Assembly (NCBI GenBank): GCA_004554245.1
Contig: SFND01000005.1
Coordinates: forward strand, 1-64,000
Length of the DNA: 64,000 nt
DNA from: Oribacterium sp.
Lineage (GTDB): Bacteria; Bacillota_A; Clostridia; Lachnospirales; Lachnospiraceae
Reading direction: 5' to 3'
Shown: piece by piece, positions 48,693 to 56,606 of the stretch
Numbering within the stretch: the stretch's first letter is position 1
Layout: the number at the start of each line of letters is the position of its first letter
Program-made: the position numbers and the translations under genes
Notes under the pieces: generated by a model
Database searches by the model: none
Seen by the model: the letters and a program-made list of their open reading frames with translations, nothing else
What the model was told of the DNA's origin: nothing

Positions 48693-50273
48693 TTATTTCC
48701 GGAAGTAGCGGCGAATGTCGGCGACCTGGTACAGGGAGCCGAAGCAGATGGTGATCGGCTGTCTGTTCATATGGAGTTCGTCAATGCTATCGTCCGCAAT
48801 CGCTATCTCGCTCCGCACGGTGTCGTCACCGGTGCAGCAAGTGCCCCTGGAATCGCCTGCGATTTCCATCGCGCGCTGTACAGCGGCGGTGACGGAGTCG
48901 GCGGTTTCGACCGGGCCGTCGAAGTACGCGCGGATCTCGGATTTCAGCTGTTCCGGCCGGAGAGCGCGGTGTGCGTCTGGGAGCTCGGTGATGAAGCGGG
49001 CAGCGTACGGGGCGATGAGGCGGAGCATGGTATGGTAGTCCTTATCCTTCATGACGCCCATCACGAAGTTGATTTTCTGATTCGGGAAGTAAGCGCGGAT
49101 CGTGTCAACGAGGGCTTCGACGCCGTTCGGGTTGTGTGCGCCATCGACGATGAGAAGCGGATCCCGAGAGAGAACCTCGAAGCGACCTGGCCAGGTGGCC
49201 TGCGCGAGACCGGCACGGATCGCGTCCTCAGAAATTTCTGGTTTCTGCGCATCTTTGCGAATCAGCGCAGCAGAAGTTCCTTGATGTATAGCGTCTTCAG
49301 GAATTCCCCAGCCACGGCGCTGCAGGCAGTCGATGATGTCGAGCACAGCCATCGCGTTTTCCATCTGGTAGTTTCCGAGCAGCTGGATGCGGAGATCCGA
49401 ACGGTTCCGGTAGTCGAAGACCTGCCCGTCGATCGTCCGCGCGCGGGCGGTGAAGGCCGTCGGATCCGTGATGACGAGGCGCGCTGCTGCCGATTTCGTG
49501 CTGGCACCAGCGTGGTTTGAGTGGGTCATGTCGAAGGCACCATCGGTGGTGCCAGCTGCTCCGAATACACAGCGCGAATCCGCTGTGTCCGCGTTGAGTG
49601 GGCTGGCCGCAGCGTCTGTGGTGTCAGCTGCGTCCGAGTTTACCTCCGCGAAGCGCTGTTGCACGACGTTCATGACGCCCGGGAGCTGGTGGTAGAGGAC
49701 GCAGTCGGCACCTGGTTTCAGAATGCCGGCTTTTTCCGCGGCGACCTTCTCGACGGTGTCCCCGAGAAATTCGGTGTGGTCGAGGCCGATGTGCATGATC
49801 GCGCAGACCTCCGGAGAGGAGATGACGTTCGTTGCATCGAGGCGTCCACCCATGCCGACCTCGAGGACGACGAGCTCGCAGTGCTGCTCCTCGAACCAGC
49901 AGAAGGCCATCGCGGTGATCATCTCGAAGTCCGTCGGCTCCTCGCCGAGGGTCTCTGCGGCAGCACGTACTCGACCGGCGAGACGACGAAGATCCGCATC
50001 CGAAATCATCTGTCCATCGATGGAGAGACGCTCGTTAAACTGGTCGAGGTGCGGCGAGATATAGAGACCGGTACGGAAGCCCGCCGCCGTCAGAATTGAC
50101 TGGGTCATGACGCAGGCCGAGCCCTTCCCGTTTGTGCCGGCGATGTGCACATAGCGGAGCTTCTCCTGTGGGTCACCGAGCGCGTGCATAAAATCCCGCA
50201 TCCGCTCGAGCCCGATCTTCGTATGTTTCCAGTTCGCCCCGTGAAGGAGCGCGATGGCTTCATTCCAGTCCAT
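48693..50273 (-). CDS. folC: folylpolyglutamate synthase / dihydrofolate synthase
   Basis: A 526-aa Mur-ligase-type enzyme adding glutamate to folates. ATP-binding HIAGTNGKGSACVM at residues about 43-56, GLYISPHLDQFNERL, VLEVGMGGRLDATN, HIGLDHTEFLG and VDGAHNPNGVEAL are all present. Relatives have about 430 residues; the surplus lies in insertions at about 211-268 (NSDAADTTDAAASPLNAD...), about 340-352 (IRKDAQKPEIS) and about 470-500 (DSRGTCCTGDD...). All keep the frame. It retains folates imported by the ECF transporter upstream. Confidence 0.94.
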   Translation of the reverse strand: MDWNEAIALLHGANWKHTKIGLERMRDFMHALGDPQEKLRYVHIAGTNGKGSACVMTQSILTAAGFRTGLYISPHLDQFNERLSIDGQMISDADLRRLAGRVRAAAETLGEEPTDFEMITAMAFCWFEEQHCELVVLEVGMGGRLDATNVISSPEVCAIMHIGLDHTEFLGDTVEKVAAEKAGILKPGADCVLYHQLPGVMNVVQQRFAEVNSDAADTTDAAASPLNADTADSRCVFGAAGTTDGAFDMTHSNHAGASTKSAAARLVITDPTAFTARARTIDGQVFDYRNRSDLRIQLLGNYQMENAMAVLDIIDCLQRRGWGIPEDAIHQGTSAALIRKDAQKPEISEDAIRAGLAQATWPGRFEVLSRDPLLIVDGAHNPNGVEALVDTIRAYFPNQKINFVMGVMKDKDYHTMLRLIAPYAARFITELPDAHRALRPEQLKSEIRAYFDGPVETADSVTAAVQRAMEIAGDSRGTCCTGDDTVRSEIAIADDSIDELHMNRQPITICFGSLYQVADIRRYFRK

Positions 50274-50324
50274 TTTTTCTTCTTTCCTGATAATTCAATT
50301 TGTTTAGTACGTTCATGCCGGAGA

Positions 50325-50541
50325 CCGGAGGGATGGCAACGAAAACCATACGGAGAGTCCGTGTAAAATCAAGCCGGGTCCCCTTAGTGGCACTTGGTGT
50401 TATCTCTCCCTGGAACCCTCTGTCAACGCTGCGTTTTCATAAAGAAAACGCAGTGATTGCAGAGGGCCTAGTGCCACTTAGGGTCCCCGGCTTAGAGTTT
50501 ACCGGACTCGGAGTACTGTGTTTCCGTTGCCATCCCTCCGG
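50325..50541. repeat. long hairpin element, copy 3
   Basis: Outer arms of 22 bp (50325-50346 / 50520-50541) pair except for one G-U. Middle arms agccgggtcccc...tggcact / agtgcca...ggct differ from copies 1-2 at cggcact/tggcact with the partner changed to match. The tip is cgctgcgttttc / gaaaacgcag, again compensated. Between folC and folT. Confidence 0.88.
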
Positions 50542-50577
50542 GCGCATGGCACCGAAAGTATAGGAATCAGATATGCA

Positions 50578-51192
50578 TTACGCGGCGAGCACCTGCTGGA
50601 TATCGCGGCGGCGCAGGATGCCGGCGAGGGTGAGCACCACGGCAATCTGAATCGGTGCGGTGACCGCCGCCTGCATGACTCTCGTCGTGAGGAGGCCGGT
50701 GAAGCTGGAGCCGTAGAGGATGGAGATCCAGAGTGTGTTCATAAGAAGGCTCAGTACCAGCTGATTAAAGAGCACCGCGAAGGTCGCACGAATCGGCAGC
50801 GGAAGCGCGGCGTTCAGCACCGAGGCTGCAGCGGCATCCAGTGCGGAATCGGCAGCGCCATCTGCGTGCGGGTCGACGGCATTGGCGTCGGACACATGAA
50901 GCGGCTTCCGGTACAGCGCGAGGCCGAAGGACAGGCCCATGAGCACCTGGGTCAGCGTGAAGCCCGGGAAGTAGGAGCCGGTCGGGAACGCGATGGCACC
51001 GATCATATCGCCGAGACCACCGACGAGGGCAGCGGCTACCGGACCGTGCACGACCGCGGCGATGACGAGCGCTACGAAGCCGAAGCCGATGCGGACGTTC
51101 CATGCGCTGAAGGAACAGAATCTTGTCAGAACGATCTGGAGAGCGACAAGAACTGAAAGGGATACGATGGTTTTTGTAGTGAATTTCTGCAT
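50578..51192 (-). CDS. folT: folate ECF transporter S component
   Basis: A 204-aa membrane protein with about six helices, of the folate-specific ECF S-component family (TRFCSFSAWNVRIGFGFVAL, in part; HGPVAAALVGGLGDMIGAI; FPTGSYFPGFTLTQVLMGLSFG). It works with a shared EcfAA'T module encoded elsewhere. A loop insertion (VSDANAVDPHADGAADSALDAAA, in part) sits between helices 3 and 4. Specificity is supported by the THF riboswitch upstream and folC downstream. Confidence 0.88.
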   Translation of the reverse strand: MQKFTTKTIVSLSVLVALQIVLTRFCSFSAWNVRIGFGFVALVIAAVVHGPVAAALVGGLGDMIGAIAFPTGSYFPGFTLTQVLMGLSFGLALYRKPLHVSDANAVDPHADGAADSALDAAAASVLNAALPLPIRATFAVLFNQLVLSLLMNTLWISILYGSSFTGLLTTRVMQAAVTAPIQIAVVLTLAGILRRRDIQQVLAA

Positions 51193-51199
51193 AAAAATA

Positions 51200-51230
51200 C
51201 CTCCTTTGCAGCCCCTGACTACAAAGAAGG
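51200..51230 (-). promoter_or_regulatory. Shine-Dalgarno sequestering hairpin of folT
   Basis: On the minus strand ccttctttg (51222-51230) can pair with caaaggagg (51200-51208), which contains the ribosome binding site. It lies directly after the THF aptamer, implying translational control. Confidence 0.65.
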
Positions 51231-51249
51231 TTAGCGTCTAATCTTCACT

Positions 51250-51350
51250 GCAGCGGGATGCGACACCCGAACCGCGCCGGAAAACCGGCTTCGTCCTCCC
51301 GACAAACTCCCCGTTCGGAAGGCACTGTACGCTCGTGCGTCTACTCTGCG
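51250..51350 (-). ncRNA. tetrahydrofolate (THF) riboswitch
   Basis: Minus-strand segment beginning gcagagtag and ending gcatcccgctgc, containing in order cgt..agtg, gggagtttgtc, gaggacgaag, ggcgcggtt and gcatcccgc. This is the order of conserved elements of the THF-I riboswitch. The ends (gcag / ctgc) pair to close P1. Ligand binding should stabilise a fold that hides the folT ribosome binding site. Confidence 0.9.
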
Positions 51351-51458
51351 AAACATGTTGTGTTACTTACATAAAAACTATAGAACAGATTGGTGGGCGC
51401 GTAAAGTGGATATTTCAACAGCTTTCTGTTAAAATATATACTAATTTTTGTGACAGTT

Positions 51459-51540
51459 TGGGCAGGGGCCGGAGAGTCTGGAACTAAAGCACGAACTCTT
51501 CGTATGGCGTCGGTTCCCGGCTCTCCGGCCTCCGCCTGCC
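51459..51540. repeat. imperfect hairpin repeat
   Basis: ggcaggggccggagag and ctctccggcctccgcctgcc pair over about 16 bp. It resembles the outer arms of the long hairpin elements in composition but lacks the middle. Confidence 0.55.
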
Positions 51541-51572
51541 ACTTCGCTTGTGTTTTATGTATAGGAGAACAA

Positions 51573-52670
51573 ATGGCATTTCGTGATGAGCTACAGAAGG
51601 AAAAGAAGAAGCTGAGCCGCCTGAGTTTCGGCGAGAAGCTGCAGTATATTTTCGACTATTATAAGTTCTGGATTCTCGGCGTGGTGGTGCTGGTCGGGCT
51701 CGTGTGGTCGGTCGGCTCGACGATCCTCCACAACAAGCCGACGGGCTTCTATGCGATGCTGCTCAATGCCGGCGGCCAGGACCTGAGCGGTCAGGCGGAT
51801 GAAGCCGCAGGGGAAGCATTCGCCGAGGCGGCAGGGCTCGATGACGAGAAGCAGAAGATTCTTGTCGACACCTCTGCGACCTTCAATCCGAACGACCAGA
51901 GTCAGTTTTCGATGGCGCAGAATGCGAAGATCGCGGCGCTCTACCAGTCGCACGAGATCGATGTGATGGTCGCGGACCCGGGCGTCTTCACCTACTACGC
52001 GCTGAACGGCTCCTTCGTCGATCTCCGCGATGTGCTGGACGACGAGACCCTCGCGGTGTATGAGGCCGCCGGGCAGGTTTACTATATCGACCAGCATGTG
52101 CAGGAGCTGCTCGACCAGACGGACTACGGCGATCTCGAGGAGATGAGCCTCGGCGCCGACGAAACCATCGCGAACAGCGACACGCTTCGAAAGCCGGACG
52201 TCTCTTCGGAAGCCGGTGCGGAGACCAGCGCGGCCGCCGCTGCGGATGCGCAGCCGGCAGTTGCCGAGGAAGCGTCCGGAAATCAGACAGAGGCGGAGCA
52301 GAGCAGCAGCGCCACTGCAGGCGATACTCGGCTGGCGTCTGAAGCGGATATCGAAAGCGAGGCAGGCGTAGAGCAGAGCACTGGCGCGGCAGCATCTGGA
52401 AATACGACCGCAGAGACCCTCGACGAGATGTCCGCGTTTGCGGCGAACCTCATGGGCCTCGCGACCGTGCAGCCGCGCGAGGAGTTCGTGATGCCGGACC
52501 CGGCGAAGATGCAGAAGCCGATTCCGGTCGGCATCGTCCTCACGGGTGCTCCATGGCTCGCGGAAAACGCACTGTATCAGAAAACTACGCCGATTTTCGG
52601 CTTCGCCGTAAAGTCAGAGCGACAGGACGCCGCGAAGAGCTTCCTTCAGTTCTTGGAAGCGAAGTCGTAA
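51573..52670 (+). CDS. single-pass membrane protein with extracytoplasmic domain
   Basis: A 365-aa protein: cytoplasmic N-terminus rich in Lys (EKKKLSRLSFGEKLQYIFDYYKFW), one membrane helix (about residues 35-55), then an outside domain. The YIxDYYKxW motif before the helix is common in Lachnospiraceae proteins of unknown function. An Ala/Ser/Glu-rich stretch of about 85 residues (about 215-300) is inserted before the conserved-looking C-terminus (PIPVGIVLTGAPWL). ATG 51573 follows TAGGAG. Function not known. Confidence 0.75.
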   Translation: MAFRDELQKEKKKLSRLSFGEKLQYIFDYYKFWILGVVVLVGLVWSVGSTILHNKPTGFYAMLLNAGGQDLSGQADEAAGEAFAEAAGLDDEKQKILVDTSATFNPNDQSQFSMAQNAKIAALYQSHEIDVMVADPGVFTYYALNGSFVDLRDVLDDETLAVYEAAGQVYYIDQHVQELLDQTDYGDLEEMSLGADETIANSDTLRKPDVSSEAGAETSAAAAADAQPAVAEEASGNQTEAEQSSSATAGDTRLASEADIESEAGVEQSTGAAASGNTTAETLDEMSAFAANLMGLATVQPREEFVMPDPAKMQKPIPVGIVLTGAPWLAENALYQKTTPIFGFAVKSERQDAAKSFLQFLEAKS

Positions 52671-52701
52671 AAGAAGCGCAATATAACACTCAGAATATAA
52701 G

Positions 52702-52737
52702 GGGTGCATCAGAAACTTCATTCTGATGCGCCCCTTC
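52702..52737 (+). terminator. terminator of the membrane-protein gene
   Basis: ggggtgcatcaga / tctgatgcgcccc stem with TTC after it; serves the convergent DUF3810 gene as well. Confidence 0.75.
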
Positions 52738-52797
52738 AGTCGTTTTTCAGTCTTCACTATAGTAAATCCGGATGATGCCTTTATTTTTCAGACCCCG

Positions 52798-54054
52798 CTA
52801 TTGTGCCAGCGTCCCGTTTTTCTCGAAGTATTCGAGCATAAGGTCTGTCACGTGCCCGTAGCTACGGACGCCGGACGTCTGTCCCTGCATCTTCAGGTAG
52901 GCGTCGTTCAGCTGCTCGTGCGCTTCGGCCGGCTTTCCCTCGAACTGCTGCCAGTAGGCGTTGTTGTAGAGCATGTCCTGGCGGGTGCGCGCATTGATCC
53001 GGCTATACAGCGTGGCGAAGGCGGTGCTGTCGATCCGGGCGAGTGCATTGCCCGCGTATACCCAGGCGGAGACATAGCCGGAATAGTTGAAGTAGAGATC
53101 GTCCGCGCCGATCGTCGCCAGCACGCCGATGAAGTTCGCTTCCTCCTCCTGCATGTAGCCGCGGAGGTGGGAGAGCTCGTGGCAGATGGTGAACGGGATG
53201 TCGTAGTAGGCGATATCGCGGTTGTAGTTTGCTTCGACGGTGAACGGCGAGTAGACGCCGGTGGTCTGCTGGACGCTGAGGATCCAGGTGTTGAGGATCG
53301 GCTTCGGGTACGGGTAGTGGCCCGACAGGCGGCGGTAGCGCTGGCCGAGCTTCTCCATCGCGCGCTGCCCCGTGCGTCCCGCGTGCCACAGCCAGGCGGC
53401 GGACGGCTTCGGCGTCTCCGAGGTCTGGCCAATGCAGACGCCCTCGACCTGGATGGTGGTCGCAGCGAGCTGCGCCTCAGTGTCGTTGATTTCCGTGACG
53501 AGGTAGTCGCAGAGCGCGATGAGGTCCGCTTCGTCGTAGACCGTGCCGTGCGCGTCGATCGTTACGCTGAGGCCGGCCTCCTCAGAGAAGCTCGTGCGGT
53601 GGTAGTTGATGCCGCAGAGGAAGACGTAGAGCACGAGCAGCGTGGACAGGATGAGGAAGAGGTGGCCGAGGAAGCGGCGCAGCGGGCGGGCGACGGCGGC
53701 GAGAAGATGCGTCTGGGCATCCTGCGATATGCGTGCAGAATGCACGCAAGCTGCGCCCACACGGAGGGCACGGCACAGCTGCTTCGCGAAATCGAAGAGC
53801 ACGAAAAGAATCGTCGCGTAGAGCAGCAGCTCCACCACGGAGAAGGGCAGCAGGCCCATTACGGAGCCGATGCCGAGACTCAGCACGCGATACACGTAGT
53901 GGGAGTACGCATCCGCGAACGCGGATGAGCGGACCGCCAGCTGATTCGCGGCGAGCGCCAGCAGATCGAGGAGCAGCACGAGCAGGTAGACACGCTGCGA
54001 GTGAGATGGTATGGCGGCACTGGTTTTGGTTTTGATGATATGAAAGTTAAACAT
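52798..54054 (-). CDS. DUF3810 family membrane metalloprotease-like protein
   Basis: A 418-aa protein with three membrane helices in the first 150 residues and an extracytoplasmic domain carrying a zinc-peptidase motif HELSH (CHELSHLRGYMQEEEANF, with downstream Glu in EEEANF), as in DUF3810. YSPFTVEANYNRDIA precedes it. Substrate unknown. GGAGAAG precedes the ATG. The gene faces the membrane-protein gene 51573-52670. Confidence 0.85.
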   Translation of the reverse strand: MFNFHIIKTKTSAAIPSHSQRVYLLVLLLDLLALAANQLAVRSSAFADAYSHYVYRVLSLGIGSVMGLLPFSVVELLLYATILFVLFDFAKQLCRALRVGAACVHSARISQDAQTHLLAAVARPLRRFLGHLFLILSTLLVLYVFLCGINYHRTSFSEEAGLSVTIDAHGTVYDEADLIALCDYLVTEINDTEAQLAATTIQVEGVCIGQTSETPKPSAAWLWHAGRTGQRAMEKLGQRYRRLSGHYPYPKPILNTWILSVQQTTGVYSPFTVEANYNRDIAYYDIPFTICHELSHLRGYMQEEEANFIGVLATIGADDLYFNYSGYVSAWVYAGNALARIDSTAFATLYSRINARTRQDMLYNNAYWQQFEGKPAEAHEQLNDAYLKMQGQTSGVRSYGHVTDLMLEYFEKNGTLAQ

Positions 54055-54156
54055 CGAAACTTCTCCATTTAACCCTGCTTACGCAGGAACATAATATAGA
54101 CGTTACTGTTTAAACACAGATAAGTCAAGGCTGGCATGGCTGCCGTCCGCCGAGCC

Positions 54157-54187
54157 ACGAGTGAACAGTAAGTTACTGTTCACTCGT
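54157..54187. repeat. perfect 31-bp palindrome
   Basis: acgagtgaacagtaa - g - ttactgttcactcgt, 15-bp perfect arms around one base. It could be an operator or a structural repeat; no gene begins within 500 bp on the plus strand. Confidence 0.75.
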
Positions 54188-54209
54188 TAACTGGATTCAG
54201 GCAGGAGCT

Positions 54210-54253
54210 GGATGGGCGGTCTCGGAGTACTGTGCCTCCGTTACCGCCCATCC
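54210..54253. repeat. half of a long hairpin element
   Basis: ggatgggcgg (54210-54219) and ccgcccatcc (54244-54253) enclose ctcggagtactgtgcctccgtta, the right-end sequence of the long hairpin elements. The left half is missing. Confidence 0.7.
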
Positions 54254-54274
54254 GCAGCCCCTGACCAACGTTCC

Positions 54275-54730
54275 TATCCAATATGGTTTGATTATAAAAA
54301 TACTGGATATGTTTTTTGACTGTAAGCATGACAGGCGGCTGCAAAATATCCACTATTAGGCGATTTCAAAAATACTTGATACGAAAAGCCTTATTTCCTA
54401 AGAGGAATCCGGACTCGCGTATCCAGCATTTAAAAAAAGATGGTTTATTGGATATTTGGCGAAAGAAACTCTTCTCTGAAGTCAGAAATACATATCTACT
54501 ATTTTAAAAAGCGAGGATTATTTGATAGTATGCTTTTATGCGTATGCCTGATTTCGCAGAAAACTATCCAATAAGTGCCCTATTTGAAAATCTTGGATAG
54601 TTTAGCTCCGTACACAAAAATGATAGATGTTGCTAAAATTATCCACGATTTCGAAATCAACCGGTTATTGGATAGTGCCATCCATCTTCATCTATTTCAC
54701 CCGGTTCCTAAGTGAAAATTTCCGGGTCCC
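54275..54730 (-). repeat. six-site phased palindromic array, copy 2 (inverted)
   Basis: Six 35-bp sites begin at 54275, 54347, 54420, 54493, 54565 and 54640, each with TATCCA/TGGATA-type arms 23 bp apart (variants TTGATA in site 2; TATCTA and TTGATA in site 4). Polarity order is BA, BA, AB, AB, BA, AB and spacings 72, 73, 73, 72, 75: exactly the reverse complement of copy 1. The conserved outside block (gaaccgg/cccggaaatt on the minus strand, 54690-54727) is also present beyond site 6. Spacers have little identity with copy 1. Confidence 0.9.
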
Positions 54731-54869
54731 TCGCCTGCCTGAACAGTAGCAGTCCCACATCTGTCAGATTATTTTAAAAAAATTGACCATTCACATGAAA
54801 AAGCGAATTCGGTATAATCAGAAAGTTGAGTAAAAATCAGTTTTCTTATAATCGAGGAGACAATACATT

Positions 54870-56396
54870 ATGATAAAGAAGAAATCCGTCGTCGCGGCTG
54901 CGGCGGCGATGTCAAATAGGAGATCCGTCGTCGCGGCTGCGATGGCGATGTCAATGATGGCGAGCCTCAGCACGACGGCGTATGCTGGGACGATCGCGTC
55001 GGGCGTGACGCCGATCGTGGCGAGTGCGGAGACCAGTGGCGCAAACTACAGTACGGGGGCGACCGGCACGAGTGGCAGCGAAAGCAGCACGGGGATCGTC
55101 GAAGCGACGGGCGCACTGGAGGGCACGACGGCCAGCACCGGCAGCACGAATCAGAGTGGTACGACGCAGGCGACGATCGGTGGTGGGGAGGCAGCGAGCT
55201 CTGAAACCCTGGCGTCGGTCAATGCATCCACGATGCAGGCGATCACGTCGGCGAGTGGGACAAGCTCGAACCAGGCGCTGGTGAGCAACAGTGCCAGCAC
55301 ACCGGCCGACAGTATCGGCATGACGAGCTTCGGACCGACGGTCCCTGGCGCAGCGGGCAGCAGCACCGGCAGTCTCAATCAGCTGTTCGGCGGCGGCACA
55401 TCGACCAGCGGCAGCTCCAATGTCCTGAATGCACTCAGTACCGTACCGCTCCCGGCAGGCTACTACTGCAGCAACGTCGGCACCTATACATACCAGGAGA
55501 TGCAGGTCGACCTCAATAGCCTGAAGGCGACCTATCCGAAGATGCAGATGGATGTCCTCGGGAACACCATCGACGGACGGCAGCTCTACCACGTGGTGGT
55601 CGGAAAACCGTCCGCCCCGCATAAGATCCTCGTGCACGGCGGCATTCACGCACGTGAGTACATCAGCTCCCAGCTCGTGATGCGGGAAATCGTGGCGCTG
55701 CTGGAGATGCAGCAGAACAACTTGCTCTACCATGGTCAGTCCGTCGCGACGCTGCTCCAGAACACCTGCATTCACTTCGTACCGATGGTGAACCCGGACG
55801 GCATCACCCTCGTACAGGGCGGTGTCGACGCGCTGAATACGCAGGCGGCGAAGACGATGGTCATGAGCATGGCCGCGCAGGATCAGGTGACGGACCTCGC
55901 CACCTACCTTCGCAAGTGGAAGAACAACATCAACGGTGTCAACCTGAATCGTAACTTCGACGCGTTCTGGCAGGAGGCGACCCCGAAGGTCGATCACCCG
56001 TCGAACATGTTCTATAAGGGCACGGGGCCGGAGAGTGAGGTTGAGTCGAAGGCGCTCGCGAACCTCTGCCGACAGCTTAGGCCGGACTACACGATCAGCT
56101 ACCACACACAGGGCCGCGTGATCTACTGGTATTTCGGCGAGACCGGAAACTATAAGGCGAAGGGGCAGTATCTGGCCAATGTCGTCCATCAGAACACAGG
56201 GTATACCATCTCGAATACCTGGTCACAGACGGACGCCGCGGGCTTCAAGGACTGGGCCGTACAGAAGCTCGATATCCCATCCGTGACGATCGAGCTCGGC
56301 CGTGGCACCTCGCCGGTGGACGAGTCGCAGATCACCCAGATGTGGATCGAGAACGACGGCATCCTGCCGGATCTCCTCGTCGGCCTCGGCGCATAA
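54870..56396 (+). CDS. secreted M14 family zinc carboxypeptidase
   Basis: A 508-aa exported peptidase. The signal region (residues 1-40, cleavage near AYA) contains a tandem 13-residue duplication of the RSVVAAAMAMS type. A Ser/Thr/Gly/Ala-rich linker follows to about residue 190. The M14 domain (about 195-505) has the zinc ligands in HGGIHAREY and SYHTQG and the catalytic Glu in SVTIELGRG, with NLNRNFDAFW for substrate binding. Probably cuts D-gamma-glutamyl or peptide bonds in the wall or in the medium. GAGGAGAC precedes ATG 54870. Two terminators follow. Confidence 0.9.
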   Translation: MIKKKSVVAAAAAMSNRRSVVAAAMAMSMMASLSTTAYAGTIASGVTPIVASAETSGANYSTGATGTSGSESSTGIVEATGALEGTTASTGSTNQSGTTQATIGGGEAASSETLASVNASTMQAITSASGTSSNQALVSNSASTPADSIGMTSFGPTVPGAAGSSTGSLNQLFGGGTSTSGSSNVLNALSTVPLPAGYYCSNVGTYTYQEMQVDLNSLKATYPKMQMDVLGNTIDGRQLYHVVVGKPSAPHKILVHGGIHAREYISSQLVMREIVALLEMQQNNLLYHGQSVATLLQNTCIHFVPMVNPDGITLVQGGVDALNTQAAKTMVMSMAAQDQVTDLATYLRKWKNNINGVNLNRNFDAFWQEATPKVDHPSNMFYKGTGPESEVESKALANLCRQLRPDYTISYHTQGRVIYWYFGETGNYKAKGQYLANVVHQNTGYTISNTWSQTDAAGFKDWAVQKLDIPSVTIELGRGTSPVDESQITQMWIENDGILPDLLVGLGA

Positions 56397-56422
56397 AATT
56401 TAAGTTTTCATCATAGAAAAGG

Positions 56423-56505
56423 AGGGCGGACGCCGAAAGCGTCCGCCCTCCGTGTTTTCTTTAGCATAAGTTCAGCCGGGTGGATTTTCACCCGGCTGAT
56501 TTTTT
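56423..56505 (+). terminator. double terminator after the M14 peptidase gene
   Basis: agggcggacgc / gcgtccgccct (56423-56449) then TTTTCTTT, and tcagccgggtg / cacccggctga (56472-56499) then TTTTTT. Both stems are perfect 11-mers. Confidence 0.88.
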
Positions 56506-56606
56506 GCAGACACTTTAAGCGTCGAATATGGCCATCAGTCTACGGAATAGGGAGAAGATACAGTGTTCAGGTTCTATAGGCTGTAAAGATAAGACAATTC
56601 ATATGC

